Positions 1 to 12,430 of a DNA stretch of 64,000 bases are shown piece by piece. Source of the DNA: Castanea sativa (taxonomy: Eukaryota; Streptophyta; Magnoliopsida; Fagales; Fagaceae). Made by a program: the position numbers and the translations under genes. Position 1 is the first letter of the stretch; the number at the start of each line of letters is the position of its first letter. Under the pieces are notes generated by a model. That model was not told the origin of the DNA and searched no databases. It was given only the letters and a program-made list of their open reading frames with translations. Location: the NCBI RefSeq assembly GCF_040712315.1, contig NC_134013.1, positions 15,659,001 through 15,723,000 of the forward strand. Reading direction: 5' to 3'.

Positions 1-545
1 TGGGACTACTGATTTGAGATTATTTTATCCAAATGGATCAAAACCACAGTTAGTTGGATATGCTGATGTAGGTTATCTTTTTGATCCACACAAAGGCCGA
101 TTGCAAATAGGATATTTATTTACTTATGGAAACACTGCTATTTCATGGAGATCTGTTAAGCAAACAATTTCTACTACTTCCTCAAATCATGCAGAGATTA
201 TCGCAATTCATGAAGCGAGTCGTGAGTGTGTTTGGTTGAGATCGGTAATTCAACATATTCGTAAGAACTGTGGATTATCATTAATCATAAATAGTTCAAC
301 GATATTATATGAAGATAATGCCGTTTGTATCACTCAAATTAGGGGAGGCTATATCAAGGGTGATAGAAACAGGAATATTGCATCAAAATTCTTTTATACA
401 CATGAGCTCCAGAAGAGTGGCAATATTGATGTCAAGTAGATACGATCATGTGATAATTTGGCCGATATGTTCACTAAGCCATTGCCAATTGCGAATTTTT
501 AAGAAGATGGTGCACAACATTGGCATGCGTCAACTTAAGGATATT
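1..545 (+). pseudogene. Ty1/copia pol, 3' end (RNase H), broken
   Basis: The frame open from the window edge to 439 matches the C-terminal RNase H part of a copia polyprotein. It has a GYADVGY-type start, the phrase ISWRSVKQT, then the SSNHAEIIAIHEASRECVWL stretch with the catalytic Glu, and YEDNAVC. A TAG at 437-439 interrupts the expected continuation, because the same frame then reads IRSCDNLADMFTKPLP. The last residues (KKMVHNIGMRQL) are in a shifted frame. At least one stop and one frameshift are therefore visible and the element is not coding-competent. Everything upstream lies outside the window. Confidence 0.85.
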
Positions 546-815
546 TTTACCATGACCAATGGAAATCCTATGTACTCACGAGGGGGAGCAAATTTTCTAA
601 AGGATGTGTGCTGATTGTACCCTTTTTCTTTCACTAAGATTTTTTCCCACTGGGTTTTCCTTTGCAAGGTTTTAATGAGGTAATCCTAAGGCACTAGAAA
701 TTATACAAGAATATTGTACTCGTTTTCCTTAGCCAATTTTTTTTTTCCAACAAGGTTTTTATTTGGCAAGGTTTTAACGAGGCATATTCTTAGAAAGTGG
801 TCATCCAAGGGGGAG

Positions 816-1143
816 TGTTAGAAATAAAGTCTAATTGGAGTGTGTAAACTTTGGGCAATGAAAAGGTTACTTGGGATGTGTAAAGGCTGAAATAGGGGAG
901 ATGTATATCCATAAGTGTACTCATTATTACAACCTTATCCCATAAACTCTACAAGCATTCTAAGATCCTATATGTATGGGATTACTCTACTTTTATTGTA
1001 TACACATCTAAGAGAGATAAAAAGAATTGTGGATGACCACTTGAATATAAGAGTTTATCAATATATATATTTCTTGTTTCTTTTTACTTTGTTTTATATA
1101 TTTCTATCATTTCACAACAATCTCCCAATTAACGTTTCCTAAC
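816..1143 (+). mobile_element. 3' LTR of the truncated copia element
   Basis: A polypurine tract (AAGGGGGAG, 807-815) directly precedes TGTTAG at 816. The matching end CTAAC lies at 1139-1143, with the expected terminal A changed to T at 1144. The length of about 328 bp suits a copia LTR. The 5' LTR and the left target-site duplication lie outside the window, so the right boundary rests on the inverted TGTTAG/CTAAC ends only. Confidence 0.7.
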
Positions 1144-2249
1144 TTTTCAACTTTCCATTTATTATTCCATCAATCTCAATCTGATAATAATCAAACTTCC
1201 TTCAACTCTACGACTTTTCATCTTCCCAATTAAGCAGCTATGAAAACTGTTCAATTGCCACTCTATTAGAATTCCACCAACCAAAAAAAAAACCTACTTA
1301 TTTCTTGTCTATATATATTTATATATATATATATATATATATTTGCAATTGCTCTACCTCACTTCTACAAATTTGGAAAGTCCCTCTAAAGTGAGTTAAA
1401 TTTTTTTTTTCCCATATTCTTCAAATTTTCCAAATTAATTTTGTTGGTGATGTGCCATCGGAGAGCTCAAGTGCCAACAACATTGGTTCCCGTAAACCAA
1501 CCAAAAAAATCTCAAAACCATGATTGGTCACAAGGATTGGTCATGATGTGTAAAACAAATGAAAACATTTCCAATGGAAAAACCATTACATGACGTAAAT
1601 AGTCTCATAGAAAGTTCACAAAAAAATATATTGTTAGCAACTTGCAAAACCTTTGCCAGCCTTGACTCTATGCAACCTCTACAAATGACCCACTTGCCTT
1701 CAGTAGTCCTAGAACATGTGTACTCTTTCTATATAGTGATTTCCTTTGATTTGGCTACATGGTTTCAATCTCACAAACATTCAAACTGGGATTGACATAA
1801 GTGGGCTAATACATACAATGGGTATTTGATTGAGCACTTGACGTGGCTATTTTATGATAGCTATTTCATGGGTTTGCAAAACAAAGGCTCTAGATCAAGA
1901 ACACAACTCTCTCAGTTGTTAAAATAGCCAACAACAAAAGAATTGCAATGGGCTTTTACTACTATAATTTATGTGTATTTGTGTATTCACCATTATGGAT
2001 AAATAATTCTCTTTGTGTATGCATAACATAAATCAATTTCGTTATATGTAAATATTAGTTGTATCATGAGTGTAGATGCATAACTTAGTACAAGATATGT
2101 TACTTTTTTTGGTTTTGCATTGTAACAAATTTAGATATTATTATGGAGAAATCAATTGAATTGAATCGAGTTTCCTATCACAAGTTCTCTCTCTTCTTCT
2201 TATTGTTCTAATTTAGCTATTTTGAAAGTCAGAATTTGAATTTATATTA
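1144..2249. other. Intergenic stretch without recognised gene
   Basis: No reading frame here resembles a known protein. The only structure seen is a (TA)n run at about 1308-1341 and several A/T tracts. Short open frames such as 1559-1795 have no family features and are taken as chance. Confidence 0.5.
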
Positions 2250-2257
2250 GAACACAT

Positions 2258-3197
2258 TAGGGCTATAAATGAACCATGCTGATCATAAACAACTCGAGTT
2301 CGGCTTGATAAAAAGTTTGTTCATGTTTGTTTGTTTATAAATAAACCAAACTTGAGCCTTAGTTTTAGGCTTGTTTAATAAACAAGCTGAGCCCAAGCAA
2401 AAAAATTTGTTCGCGAACAAGCTTGTGAGCTATTAGACTTGATACACAACAATTCAAGCATAAACTTATGTATAAGTTTATATGTGTTAGTTAAATATAC
2501 TCATTACACATATCTTAATAATGACATGGCCAACATGGGACTACTACTTATATTACCTTAATTTTTTCCTTCCCTTTAAATTGATCAAGAACCACTTTAA
2601 ACTATAGTTACATTTAAAAATAAATAAACAAATAAGTAGACCACATATGGTCCTTTCCTATTAATCATCTAAAGTAAAGTTATGAAACATGTTAGTATTT
2701 TCTCATTCATAATAGTTACAAACAAGCATTTTTTTAGTCCTTCACCATCTAATGTGAATGTAAAAATTGTATTTTGAATAATTACTAAACTGTAGACAAG
2801 GAATGATGAATGAATGAATTTAATTATGTAAATTATTAATTTGAATAATAGCTAATCATAAGTAAGACTAGATGCATGATAAAATGAGTATACTATTTTC
2901 TTTTTCTTAATTTTAGAGATTTAAACATTTAATGATGTAATTTTTTTAGATTTGAAGCTCATCAAAAACTTAACCTGAGCTTGAGTTTGAGCTTGATATT
3001 AAGTTTGAGTTTGGCTTGACTAATTAATCAAGTCAAGCCAAGCCAAGCCAAGCCAATCTCAAGTTTCTTGGCTTTCCCACAAGTTCAAACTCAAACACTA
3101 TTTTTAGGCTTGTCACAAGCTCAAGCTTTTGATTTTTCCTGACGAGCCAAGCTTGAACATGCACTACTCGACAAAGCTTGACTCGTTTACAACCCTA
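2258..3197. mobile_element. Non-autonomous hAT element (940 bp)
   Basis: The ends are imperfect inverted repeats: TAGGGCTATAAATGAAC on the left and GTTTACAACCCTA on the right. They are flanked by an 8-bp direct repeat with one mismatch, GAACACAT (2250-2257) and GAACACAA (3198-3205). An 8-bp duplication with T/CAGGG-type ends is the hAT signature. The subterminal parts are full of CTTGAGC/GCTCAAG and AAGCTTG motifs in both orientations. No transposase frame is present, so it must have been mobilised in trans. Confidence 0.85.
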
Positions 3198-3515
3198 GAA
3201 CACAATCTTGGCTATGTATTTGAGTGTGCCTATCGGTTATTTGACTACTATCAAAGGTATTTTTGTGATGAGTTTTGATTATCATAATAATATCTTTTAA
3301 GAGAATGATAATTTTGAATAAAAAATTTGAAACTGAAAAAAATGTAGTTGTAAAGAAAAAAAATTAAAAAAACATAACGCACTATAACATAATTTAGAGG
3401 AATATGAACCATCTAAAAATGGATAAATATCAATCAAATGCACCCAAAAAGAATAGAATGGTATATTTGTAGAGATAGAAAGATGAAAAATAATTTTAGA
3501 AATTGTTTAATTTTT

Positions 3516-3695
3516 TTAAAAGTGCTACGTATACAATGTTTTCACAACAAGTTATAGTTGGCAAGTTGTTATCGGTTCTAATTTAAATCTATCACTAAAT
3601 TTACTTTTTTGCCCACCAATAACAATCAATAACAATCTGCTACGTATGATTTGTTGTGGAAGGGTTATAAAATTATTGTCGACATAACATTTCTC
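3516..3695. mobile_element. Mutator-like MITE, copy 1 (180 bp)
   Basis: This is an imperfect palindrome whose arms carry TTTTCACAACAAGTTATAG and, inverted, TTGTTGTGGAAGGGTTATAAAA. It is flanked by a 9-bp direct repeat TTAATTTTT (3507-3515 and 3696-3704). It is related in sequence and design to the element at 12087-12296, which has a cleaner 9-bp duplication. The A/T-rich repeat makes this boundary less certain. Confidence 0.6.
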
Positions 3696-3705
3696 TTAAT
3701 TTTTA

Positions 3706-4355
3706 GGGAGAGAATTATTTTCAACAAATTTAGGAGAAACAATTTTACGTATGTCAAAATTACAAAGTAATTATCTATTTCCATGCATCACAAGGGTCTG
3801 CAACTAGTTTAGTATAATAACTTAAGTAGAACACATATGAAGGTGTATTGGTGAAATAGAGTTAATGAAGCAACTCCTAATCAATTTGATAAGACTTTGT
3901 CAAGTTGATTTGCATGGAGTTGCATCTTGACTCTTGATTTCTTTCTTCAAAAACCACTAATAAAAACATGAAGATATGGCCTTCTTGGCTAATCAGTAAT
4001 GTTATTTTCTGCATATTTAGGCTGCACTTATCATGTAAATTAAATTATGCATGATTGCCCCTTCTTGTGTTGTTTCATACATGAAAATTGTTTTCTTCTC
4101 ACAGTTTCTACGCAATGGTAGAGGTCGGGAAATTCTAATGTATTCTAGATCAAAACAGCAACCCAAATAATTTGGGCAAATTTTGAGTAAGGTGAACCAC
4201 AAAAAAAAAAAAAAAAAAAAAAATCTGGATGAACATAAAACTAAGTGTCAAAAAGAGAGAATCAGTATCTAAAAATGTATTCTTTAGATCTTATTTTCAA
4301 TTGCTTTCCAGTGCATTGCACAAGTATGTAATTAGTATAATATTTATTTATATAC
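3706..4355. other. A/T-rich stretch downstream of PHT1-C exon 1
   Basis: In minus orientation this lies where the PHT1-C intron and exon 2 would be expected. Nothing resembling exon 2 was found, so the copy looks 3'-truncated. An A23 run lies at 4201-4223. Confidence 0.45.
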
Positions 4356-5056
4356 CTTGCAGCTTCCGAAGTCTTGTAAAATGTTAGCGCAACCAGAATT
4401 GCACTAATTAAGCACCACTGTCCACGTCCATGCAATATCTGTTTCCTTGGGCGTAGGATCCACTTGATCAAATGCACAGTCAAACATTGCGCACATCTTC
4501 ATCAAGACCGCCAAAACACCCAATATCGCTTTGAAAACACGGAAGCTATAAAAGTACCACTCTCATTAGCTGAGAAAGGGTAGTCCACGCCTGTCCCTAC
4601 GCCCAGAACAAACCTGTACAACCCCAAGCTCACCATAAGAGAGTTCCTTGAGCTACATTTAGAGAACCCACACGCAATGGAATTGAGCACCACGATGATC
4701 AATCTGAATCAGTACACACAACGCCTATAGATTAGATCATCGAGCCAACCCAACATCCGTTGACCAATCGCAGTACCCACAAAAGCGATGACAACCATGG
4801 TAAATACAACCACGGGTGGGATCACATGCTTGTTGAGCTTGGCCTCCTTCTCATAGTAGGCCCGTTCATTGAGTATCGATATTAAACGGATACAGAAGAG
4901 GTCATAGGCTTTAGGGAAGAGGCCATAGGCTTCGGGGAATAAGACGCCATAGCTATAGGCGTCATAAAATAAGCCCATGCCAACTATGATGATGGCCTTG
5001 AAATGATATATTTGAGTTCTTACACTGTCAAGGGCGAAAAGAACTGTTGACGCCAT
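4356..5056 (-). pseudogene. PHT1: PHT1-C: phosphate transporter pseudogene, exon 1 only
   Basis: This matches exon 1 of the intact PHT1-A gene: a start MAST-VLFALDSVRTQIYHFKAIII, then VSLGLYRFVLG and the transporter signature. It is clearly dead. A small internal tandem duplication has inserted LFPEAYGLFPKAYDLF where A has LFTDAYDLF. A stop follows YRRCVY near 4709. The signature GGDYPLSATIMSE is reduced to GVDYPFSAN, followed by a loss of about nine residues, and the frame shifts again near 4500. A splice-donor-like GTATAT remains at the exon end. No exon 2 follows. Homology to A and B continues into the 5' flank. The ATG is placed by alignment to PHT1-A. Confidence 0.85.
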
Positions 5057-5159
5057 TCTTATTTCTTGCAAAATTAGAAATACTTTTCTTCTATTGTTTT
5101 AGGATTAATAACATGAACAAGAGAGTAAAAGGGAATTGAAAATTCTTTGGCCTCCTTGT

Positions 5160-5349
5160 TAATTGTTTCCTTGATTGTTTTTTTTTTAGAAGAAAGAGAA
5201 TAAACTTCCATTGGTAAAGTCAACAAAAGCTACAGGATTTTCCTTAAGGTCAACGATACATGATGAGATCGTAAATCTTCCATCCAAACCTGTAAAGAGT
5301 TGACTAGCCTTGCATTTTGTGACAAAGCATTTGCTATACTCATTATATA
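5160..5349. other. Unrecognised segment upstream of PHT1-C
   Basis: This stretch is not shared with the upstream DNA of PHT1-A or B, so it is probably part of another insertion. No family could be assigned. Confidence 0.3.
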
Positions 5350-5944
5350 CACTTTTTTCAGACCCGAACTGGATCGGGAGGTCGGACCATAAAAACCGAA
5401 AATGGGGATGAAAATTGGTTTTTTAAGCATAAAGAACCAGCTTTTTTGTTAATTCTGTGAACCCCTAAAACCAGGGTTGGACCGCACGAACTGGTGGCAA
5501 GAACAGTGCGGTCCAATCCCTTAGCAATTATTTTTTTATTATTATGAAAACAACTTAACACAATATTATTTTACTTAATTAAATTATCCATCTCTTATAA
5601 GGAATAAAAAAAAATTATAATTAAAATCCTTCAAAGATATTCAACTTTACTTAAAAAATTAATCATAAATTTTAATGTTTTCATGGTTATTATTTTATTT
5701 TATTAACTTTCTTATTTAATTATTAAATATATGTTTAAAAATCATTAAATTTCCCTCACATATATAGATATATTAGTCAATTTGCTAGTTTTATAAATTT
5801 AATATCTATATTTAGGCTTTAATTAATTATTAAATTAATTATGACATTATCACGGTTCGACCCCGGTTCAACCTTGGTTTGACCTTAAAAAATTTGAACC
5901 TCTCCTTTTACGGTTCAATGAACAGTCCGGGTTTCAAAACCATG
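5350..5944. mobile_element. hAT-like non-autonomous element (595 bp)
   Basis: The inverted ends are CACTTTTTTCAGACCCGAAC on the left and GTCCGGGTTTCAAAACCATG on the right. They are flanked by ATTATATA (5342-5349) and ACTATATA (5945-5952), an 8-bp duplication with one mismatch. The ends are rich in GGTTCAACC/CGGTTCGACC motifs. It sits in the former 5' flank of PHT1-C. Confidence 0.65.
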
Positions 5945-5952
5945 ACTATATA

Positions 5953-6260
5953 TTGATGGGACGTATGGACCATTTGTGTCAATGATTTCATCAAGATTGA
6001 AGCTCATATCATGGTATTCTGAAAGTACAAAATAATTTTTCATACTTCAATTGTTTTTCATATTTAATTTATGTTTGTATTAAAATTCATTAGTGCAAAG
6101 GGTTCAAAGATGGACAAGGTCGTTGTCCACTTCCATTTGGGGTACGTAAATGTTGGTGGACTTTGTAAGTATTGATGTACCACATTCATATCCAAAATCT
6201 CAAATTAATTTCATTTAATTCATTATGTGTGGACAAAGCTTTTTTTTTTTGTTGATACAG
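5953..6260. repeat. Duplicated PHT1 upstream segment (unit C)
   Basis: Blocks such as TTTCATCAAGAT, the GTTCAAAGATGGACAAGG block and AGTATTGATGTACCACATTC align with the upstream DNA of PHT1-B (38140-38260) and PHT1-A (46480-46811). The last block is an unoccupied version of the target site of the hAT complex at 46812. Confidence 0.7.
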
Positions 6261-6514
6261 ACAAAACTTTCTTATTGAGTGCTATTTAGTTTTTTATAAA
6301 TTCTATGGTTATGGTAACAGAAGAGAGATTTAAACATTTGATAACTGTATTGAAAACATCAAAAAATGCTTGTTAAATTACAATGTGCTTGGTAGTTCAG
6401 TGCTATTACTTAATTCTTCTAATTTATAGAACCTTGCTAGATTTATATCTAGTTCCATTGAAAAAAAAAACCCTTTAAACTTTTAAGCTTAAACCAAGGG
6501 TTGCTGCACTTGTA

Positions 6515-6640
6515 ATACAGGGGGTTCAAATGAACCCCCTGACTTGAAAAAACATAAATATTTTTATATATAAAATATTTTTTTATTAATTTAATTACCC
6601 TTAAAAATATTTTTGCACAATTTGGCTTAAATCTTGCACA
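6515..6640. mobile_element. Relic end of a hAT element of the 33641 family
   Basis: The palindrome GGGGGTTCAAATGAACCCCC followed by CTGACTTGAA and an A/T tract is the reverse complement of the subterminal region at 37660-37740 of the large hAT element. No terminal repeat or target duplication is preserved. Boundaries are approximate. Confidence 0.4.
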
Positions 6641-6840
6641 CCATGATTACAAATAAATGCCAAAATCAAACAACATAGATCAGCTCATCCCAAAACTAAT
6701 TAACAACACAAATCACTCTCATTTTCTCTCATGAATCTCATATGATCTCTGTTCTCTATCGGACTTTCTATGTATCTCCGAATACAAGAGTAAAATGTGA
6801 GTATTTGTGAGTTCTGAATGTTTCTCTTTATTATAAATTT

Positions 6841-6888
6841 ATATTATATATATATATGTGTGTGTGTGTGTGAGAGAGAGTGTGTGTT
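6841..6888. repeat. Compound microsatellite (TA)n(TG)n(GA)n
   Basis: Consecutive TA, TG and GA dinucleotide runs, directly readable. The minus-strand open frame covering it is only the translated repeat. Confidence 0.9.
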
Positions 6889-8694
6889 TGATACTATTTG
6901 TGTGCATTTGTTTTTTGATATAATGTTATTTATGTAAATTGTGAAGTGTGTGAATGTGTACATGGTATAAACATAATATAAGTGTGTATAATTTAATAAC
7001 GAAGTGTGGTGGGCCTTTTTTGAAATGTTGGGCTGGGTTGCCTCTTGTTGCACTAAAGCCCAAGTATTCTGGGTAGGAGAGTCAGGACTGGTCCAATCAC
7101 AACTCACTTGGATCCGGTTTGTGCACAAACTATGCCCCTTTTCTCTTTGGTAGAAACTTCGGTCACATGCACATGGCAGACACTGCTACTACAACAAAGC
7201 TATGACAGGCAGAATGTAATGATAAATAGTAAAAGACACGTGTTTGCTGTTAGACAAGGCAAATAAAGGATCTCTAATTGAAATGGGGAATACAACAACA
7301 GGAAACGTGTCGCGAGAGGAATGGCAGAAATAAAGAGGGGAATAATAAGGGTGATTAAATCAAAGAAAAAAAAAAGGTTAGTCTGACATATTAAATCACG
7401 TTACGGGATTGAGACCAAGGAGAGAACCACCTCCTCAATGTGAACAACTTCTCAAGAAGATTCTCCTGTAGAAATTATTCACTTTGAGGGAACGAACTTG
7501 AATGGTTTATGCCCAAGCAAATCTTTTATCTTTAACAGAGAGTAGGCTTTTAGAGGGAGAGAAGGAAAAAAAGCCTTTTAGTGCATGCTTGCCATTCTAC
7601 ACTCTCTCTTTCTCTTCCTAATCATCTACTTCTTTTTCTCTACTTTTGCTACTTTTAATTCTTCCCCTTTCTTTTCTTCCTCTCTTAATGTTCACTTGTG
7701 TAGTATGATGGTGGTTACTGTTGTGATTCTAATCCCTTATACACGGCAGGAGCTCTATATATACTGCTTGCCATGACTGGTTTTTACCATTTTAGCCTTT
7801 AACTACTTTGGTTTGGATCTGGGTGTCCTTCCTGATCATCCATTAGTCTGTCAGCTATCCAGCCATCACTACTTACCTGTGCTAGCTGTGCCACTCCCTA
7901 TTTCCAGAAAAAGAAGATTATCTTATTTGCTTGCCCATCGTGGCATTCTAACTCTTCACTATGTGGGCATTCTCTCTTACTATCCCTCATGGCATGCACC
8001 TAGTGGTCACAGCTCATCCTCCCTCTTTTGGGTGGTATGTCATCCTAGTAGAACATTTCCCCCAAAAGAGTTTGAGCGAGAACCCCAGAATAGATTTTCC
8101 TTTCTCCCCACTGTCAGACCATACCCTCTCTTACTTCTAACCCATGACCCACTACCCCTGTATTGGCTGGGTACAGGTTGGTAGTGTCTGGGCCTTGAGC
8201 GTGCTCCACTTCTGTGTGCGTCAAAAGCTTGTCCGCTGCCCATGTGTTTGCCGCGGTCTGGAGGTTCATCTGTGCATTCTGCCGCTCATCCTTGACCTCT
8301 TATGGTGTGAAATGTCTTCTGATTTTCCATTCTTTATTGGTTTATTCCTTTCAAGGGCTGGGTCTTGCCCGATTGTGGGTTTTCCTCTCTTGAGCCCATT
8401 CTTTGTGCCTTCCATAATCTTGTTGCCATTCCTGCCATGCCACTCTACCGTGGTGTTACTTGACCCATGCTTGCTGGGCTTCCTCTAGGCCTTTTGCATG
8501 TTCTTCTCCCAATTGGTCTCAATGATCTAGTGTGATTATTGGATTCATACTCATGCTACTTTGGGCTTCTTGGGCTCATTACATTACTTGTGGGCTCCTT
8601 TGGCCCATTTCTTCCTTGTTGGGCATCCTCGACCTATTTTCTCTCTTTGGGCATCCTCAGCCCATTTCCAATTCTACATTTCTATGGGTTTTTA

Positions 8695-10773
8695 TAGGAA
8701 TGGCAACGGGTCGGGTTCGGGTTGGATTTTTGCATACCCGGACCCGACCCGCGGGCCAAGACCCGAAACCCGGACCCGGCCCAATTATTAATCGGGTTTT
8801 TTTTTCCCGGGGCCCAGACCTACCCCACGGGCCCCGTTTATCATCTTGGGCCCAAATTTGGGCCAACCAAAAAAAAAAAAAAATTCAAGCCCATTAAAAG
8901 TTTTTGCCTAGATTCAAGCCATATAACGTGGCCCAAATGCCAAAATTTAGCATTTAGGCCACGTTATATGGCAGCCAAATCAATCCAAATTATAGGTTAA
9001 TCATAAATCACCTATTAATTATACATCAATAAATCATAACTAAGATTTTAAATCAATAAATCACTAAACTAAGATAATCATTAATCAACAAAATCATAGC
9101 TACAAAATAAAATATAAAAAGCTACAAAATATCACAAGTCCAAGAAATAAATATCAAGTCCAAGAAATTAAAAAGTTACAAAATAAATCCCACTAATCTA
9201 AGAAATTAAAAAGGCTAAGAAATTACAAAAGGCTTAGAATAATTACAAACCAACAAAAGGCTTAGAATAATTACAAACCAACAAATGAATCCAACAAGTC
9301 TAAGAAATTAAAAGGCCACTAAATTATTACAAAATGTCTAATCCTCCACAATTGTGACACAGCTCCCATCCTCTTTATTAGGCTCCCCATCATCAAGAAT
9401 TGTTTGAAGATCACAATCTCCAGACATAGTTGAAGAACCTACAACAATGAATTAAAAAATGAATAAACTTCATCAAATTGTAACTAGCAAATCAATGCAG
9501 CAATAATAGAAAAATTGTTCATCATGCATTTACTAATAATAGAAAAATTATCAAATTTGATCAGTGGCTATTCAACAACAAATTAATAGACTACTAGACT
9601 ACTGATCAATGGCTGTTCAACAAAAAATTAATAGACTACTAGACTACAAATTAATGGACTACTTATCAGTGGTTTTGATAAGTGTTCAACAACAAATTTG
9701 ATCAATGGCTGTGCAACACCCATCTACTAGACCAACAACAACAAATTATGAAACACTTCAACATAGTGGCTGTTCAACAACAATGTGACTATATGAAAAC
9801 ACATTTCATAGCAACCTCAACACTTCAATGCTCCTTGACACAAACACAAACCACCAAAAATTTCCTATTACCAAAAAAAAATTAAAAAAATTCGAGAGAG
9901 AAAAAGATCCTCATCTAATATATCATATAAACATAACTATATTCAATAATCGAAAATATTAGTAGCTCAAAATTCACAACAAACCCATATCCAAAACACC
10001 CTTTTTTTTCTCACAGCTCAAACCCCCAAATTACCATTTCCAACAAAAACACTACATCACAACAACAACAAAGTTTCAAAAATACCAAGCAGAACAACAA
10101 AGTAGAACAACAATAACAAGCAGAACAACAAAGCTCGCAGGTCCACAACAATAACAACAATAATCGGCGAACAACAAAGGTCCACCACCCAGATAGACAA
10201 CAATAACAAGCAGAACAACAAAGCTCGCGGATTCGAGTATAATCGGAGCTCGAAAATGGGTAAAAAAAAAAATCAGAGAATTGTTAATAAAGGGAATTTA
10301 CTAGAAGCCGAGGGCGTGAGGGCTGAGGAGTGAGGAGTGACCGAGTGAGGGCGTGCGTGCTGAGGTGTGAGGGCGTGAGGGTTGAGGAGTGACCGAGTGA
10401 GGCATGGCTGCGTGACTGATGAGGAGGAAGTGGAACTGACTGAGGCGTGAGGCAAGGGAAATAGGGAATGAGATGAGAGGCGGCTGGGGCTGGGCTGGCT
10501 TAGTGATTGCTGAGTTAGGGTTTGCAAATTACATTATATATATATAGGGGGTTTTATGTAATATCACATAACCAGGTTTTTTCGGGCCGGGTATTCGGGT
10601 CGGGTTCCGGGTTTTTTTTTTTATTTTTATAAAACCCGAACCCGACCCAGACCCGCTTCGGATTTTTTTAAACCCATACCCAACCTTATTCTTTATCGGA
10701 CCGGGTAAAATCCGGCCCATTAGGGTCGGGCCGGACCGGGTATCTGCGGGTCGGATCTAAATTGCCATCCCTA
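8695..10773. mobile_element. Non-autonomous hAT element (2079 bp) inside the solo LTR
   Basis: The ends TAGGAATGGCAA and TTGCCATCCCTA form inverted repeats. They are flanked by a perfect 8-bp duplication GGTTTTTA (8687-8694 and 10774-10781). The subterminal regions carry many CGGGTCGGG/CCCGACCC motifs on both sides, as in other plant hAT families. The interior is A/C-rich and has lost the transposase gene apart from a possible small exon remnant at 9338-9440. Confidence 0.9.
9338..9440 (-). pseudogene. Possible relic of a hAT transposase N-terminal exon
   Basis: Read on the minus strand the segment gives MSGDCDLQTILDDG, then EPNKEDGSCVTIVED and a stop. This acidic, uninterrupted stretch lies where a transposase leader exon would sit. 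The reading is short and its family is uncertain. Confidence 0.25.
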
Positions 10774-11128
10774 GGTTTTTACTAACTCCTTTTGGGCTTC
10801 CTTAGCCCAATTACTATATTCTCTATCCTTGGGGTTTATGGGTTTTCCATAGACCCTTACTTTCTTGCTTCATTACATTGGGCCTGCTATGGCTCATTCT
10901 TACTCTTCTACATCACATAATGCTTGTATGTTTACTGCTTATTTCTTTGGGCTCCCGTTGGCCCCTTTGCTTTCCCAAGGCCCGTTCATTTACTTTACGG
11001 GCCTAAGACCCATCATTCCTGCCATTTGGGCTTGACGAGTTTCTTTTCTCTTAATCCATTGACTCTCTTCTTGCCCATGAAGTTGGACTTCTTCTTGCCG
11101 TTGGGCTTTACCAAAATGTGCATCAACA

Positions 11129-12077
11129 CTAAGAAATACAAAGGATTTGTTACATGCGTATATTCTTATCATGTTATAATAACCTTTTTGTTATAAAACT
11201 AGTGATTCAAGGAAAAAAAATAGTAAAGTTAGTGATTCTTAAATGTATTGTTTATGTATGGATGAGTATGGTTATGTGGGTTAATAATTAATATAAGGTC
11301 AATAATTTATAGAAAGAATAACAAATAAATAATGACAATCACCTAAGAACAAAAATGTTATACAAACTTAACAAAATAAAATGGTCACATCTATATTGAC
11401 AATAGATAATTAAAATTGATAATAAACCATCATGTGACGATTTCAAAATATGAAAATCATAGAAAGAAATTGTAAAATTTCATGTATTTGTGTTTTTTTT
11501 TTGTCAATAACACAATATATTCAAGTTCTCTTTTTATTAAAATTTTTTTAATTTAAGTTTTTTTACGAACCCCTCTAAGAAATTTCCTGGAGCCGCCACT
11601 ATTTTAATTATCTATTGTAAATATAGATATGACCATTTTTTCAATCACAAATCCCATAACAGTAGCACCATTTACAAATTTAAACAAAATTAACAAGTTG
11701 CAACACCATCTTCAAATCCAAAACCCACTAACATTAACACCATCACAAATAAAATAGGAGAAATAAAATCAAAATGGAGAGGAAGAGAAAAGAATAAATC
11801 CAGGTGTGTAGTGAAAGAAGGAAAAAAGAAAAAAAAAAAAAAAAAGAGAGAGAAAAGAAGAAAGATGGAGGAGTGGAGATAAGGGAGAAGAAGAAAGAAA
11901 AAAAGGAAAAGAAGAAAAGAAAAGAAAGAAGTCTGAAGAAGGACATGGAGAAAATGGATTGATAAGGTGAGTGGGGGTAGGTGGGGTTAGGTGGGTTTGA
12001 ATTTTGAATTCTGAAAAAATTTTAACATTTTTTTAAATTTTTTTTGGTCCCTCATGTGTGTGTGTGTGTATATATAT
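11129..12077. other. A/T-rich stretch with a hAT end relic and a purine tract
   Basis: At 11580-11597 the sequence CCTGGAGCCGCCACT resembles the inverted terminus of the hAT element at 33641-37761. A long A/G tract spans about 11803-11945, and minus-strand open frames there (F/S-rich) are only its translation. No gene was recognised. Confidence 0.4.
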
Positions 12078-12086
12078 ATTTAAATA

Positions 12087-12296
12087 GAGAAATGATATTT
12101 TCACAATTATTTTACATCAAATTTTAAGTGGTAGGTTGTTATCGGTTGTTATTATTGAAATAAAAAAGTAATTTTAGTGTTAAGTTTGAATTTGAACCAA
12201 TAACAACTAACCACTTTTTTTTTATAGAAAGAACAATTAACCACTTATGATTTGTTATGAAAAAGTTGTAAAAATATTGCGGACATACCATCTCTC
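12087..12296. mobile_element. Mutator-like MITE, copy 2 (210 bp)
   Basis: This is a near-palindrome beginning GAGAAATGATATTTTCACAA and ending ATTGCGGACATACCATCTCTC. A perfect 9-bp direct repeat ATTTAAATA lies at 12078-12086 and 12297-12305. Nine-base duplications and long inverted arms indicate the Mutator superfamily. It is the same family as 3516-3695. Confidence 0.8.
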
Positions 12297-12317
12297 ATTT
12301 AAATATAGATATATAAT

Positions 12318-12318
12318 A

Positions 12319-12360
<42 letters not shown>

Positions 12361-12430
12361 CAAATATTCTGGAATATGCCATAGAATATTCTAGGCATAT
12401 TCTATGGCATATTCTAGGAATATTCCATGT
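12318..12430. repeat. (TA)n run and short palindromic repeats
   Basis: A (TA)n tract at about 12318-12357 is followed by overlapping palindromes built from GAATATTC and CATAGAATATTCTAGGCATA-like words. These can fold but carry no gene. Confidence 0.7.

Larger units (their letters stand above)
7005..11128 (+). mobile_element. Probable large solo LTR (about 2.0 kb without its insert)
   Basis: The segment begins TGTGGTGGGCC and ends GTGCATCAACA. Flanks are CGAAG (7000-7004) and CTAAG (11129-11133), four of five bases equal. The interior has a T/C-rich, repeated GGGCTT/GCCCA composition typical of long gypsy LTRs of the Athila kind. No gag-pol frame is present. The stretches 8500-8686 and 10782-11128 continue one another across the hAT insertion at 8695-10773, so the insertion is younger. 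The family assignment is an inference from length and composition. Confidence 0.45.

Noticed and set aside
8040..9000. Several overlapping open frames in the solo LTR and hAT end
   Set aside because: They overlap in different frames, are rich in Pro/Gly from CCCG/CGGG repeats, and cross the hAT boundary at 8695.
11743..11946. Phe/Ser-rich minus-strand frame resembling a membrane protein
   Set aside because: It is the translation of a purine-rich tract of low complexity.
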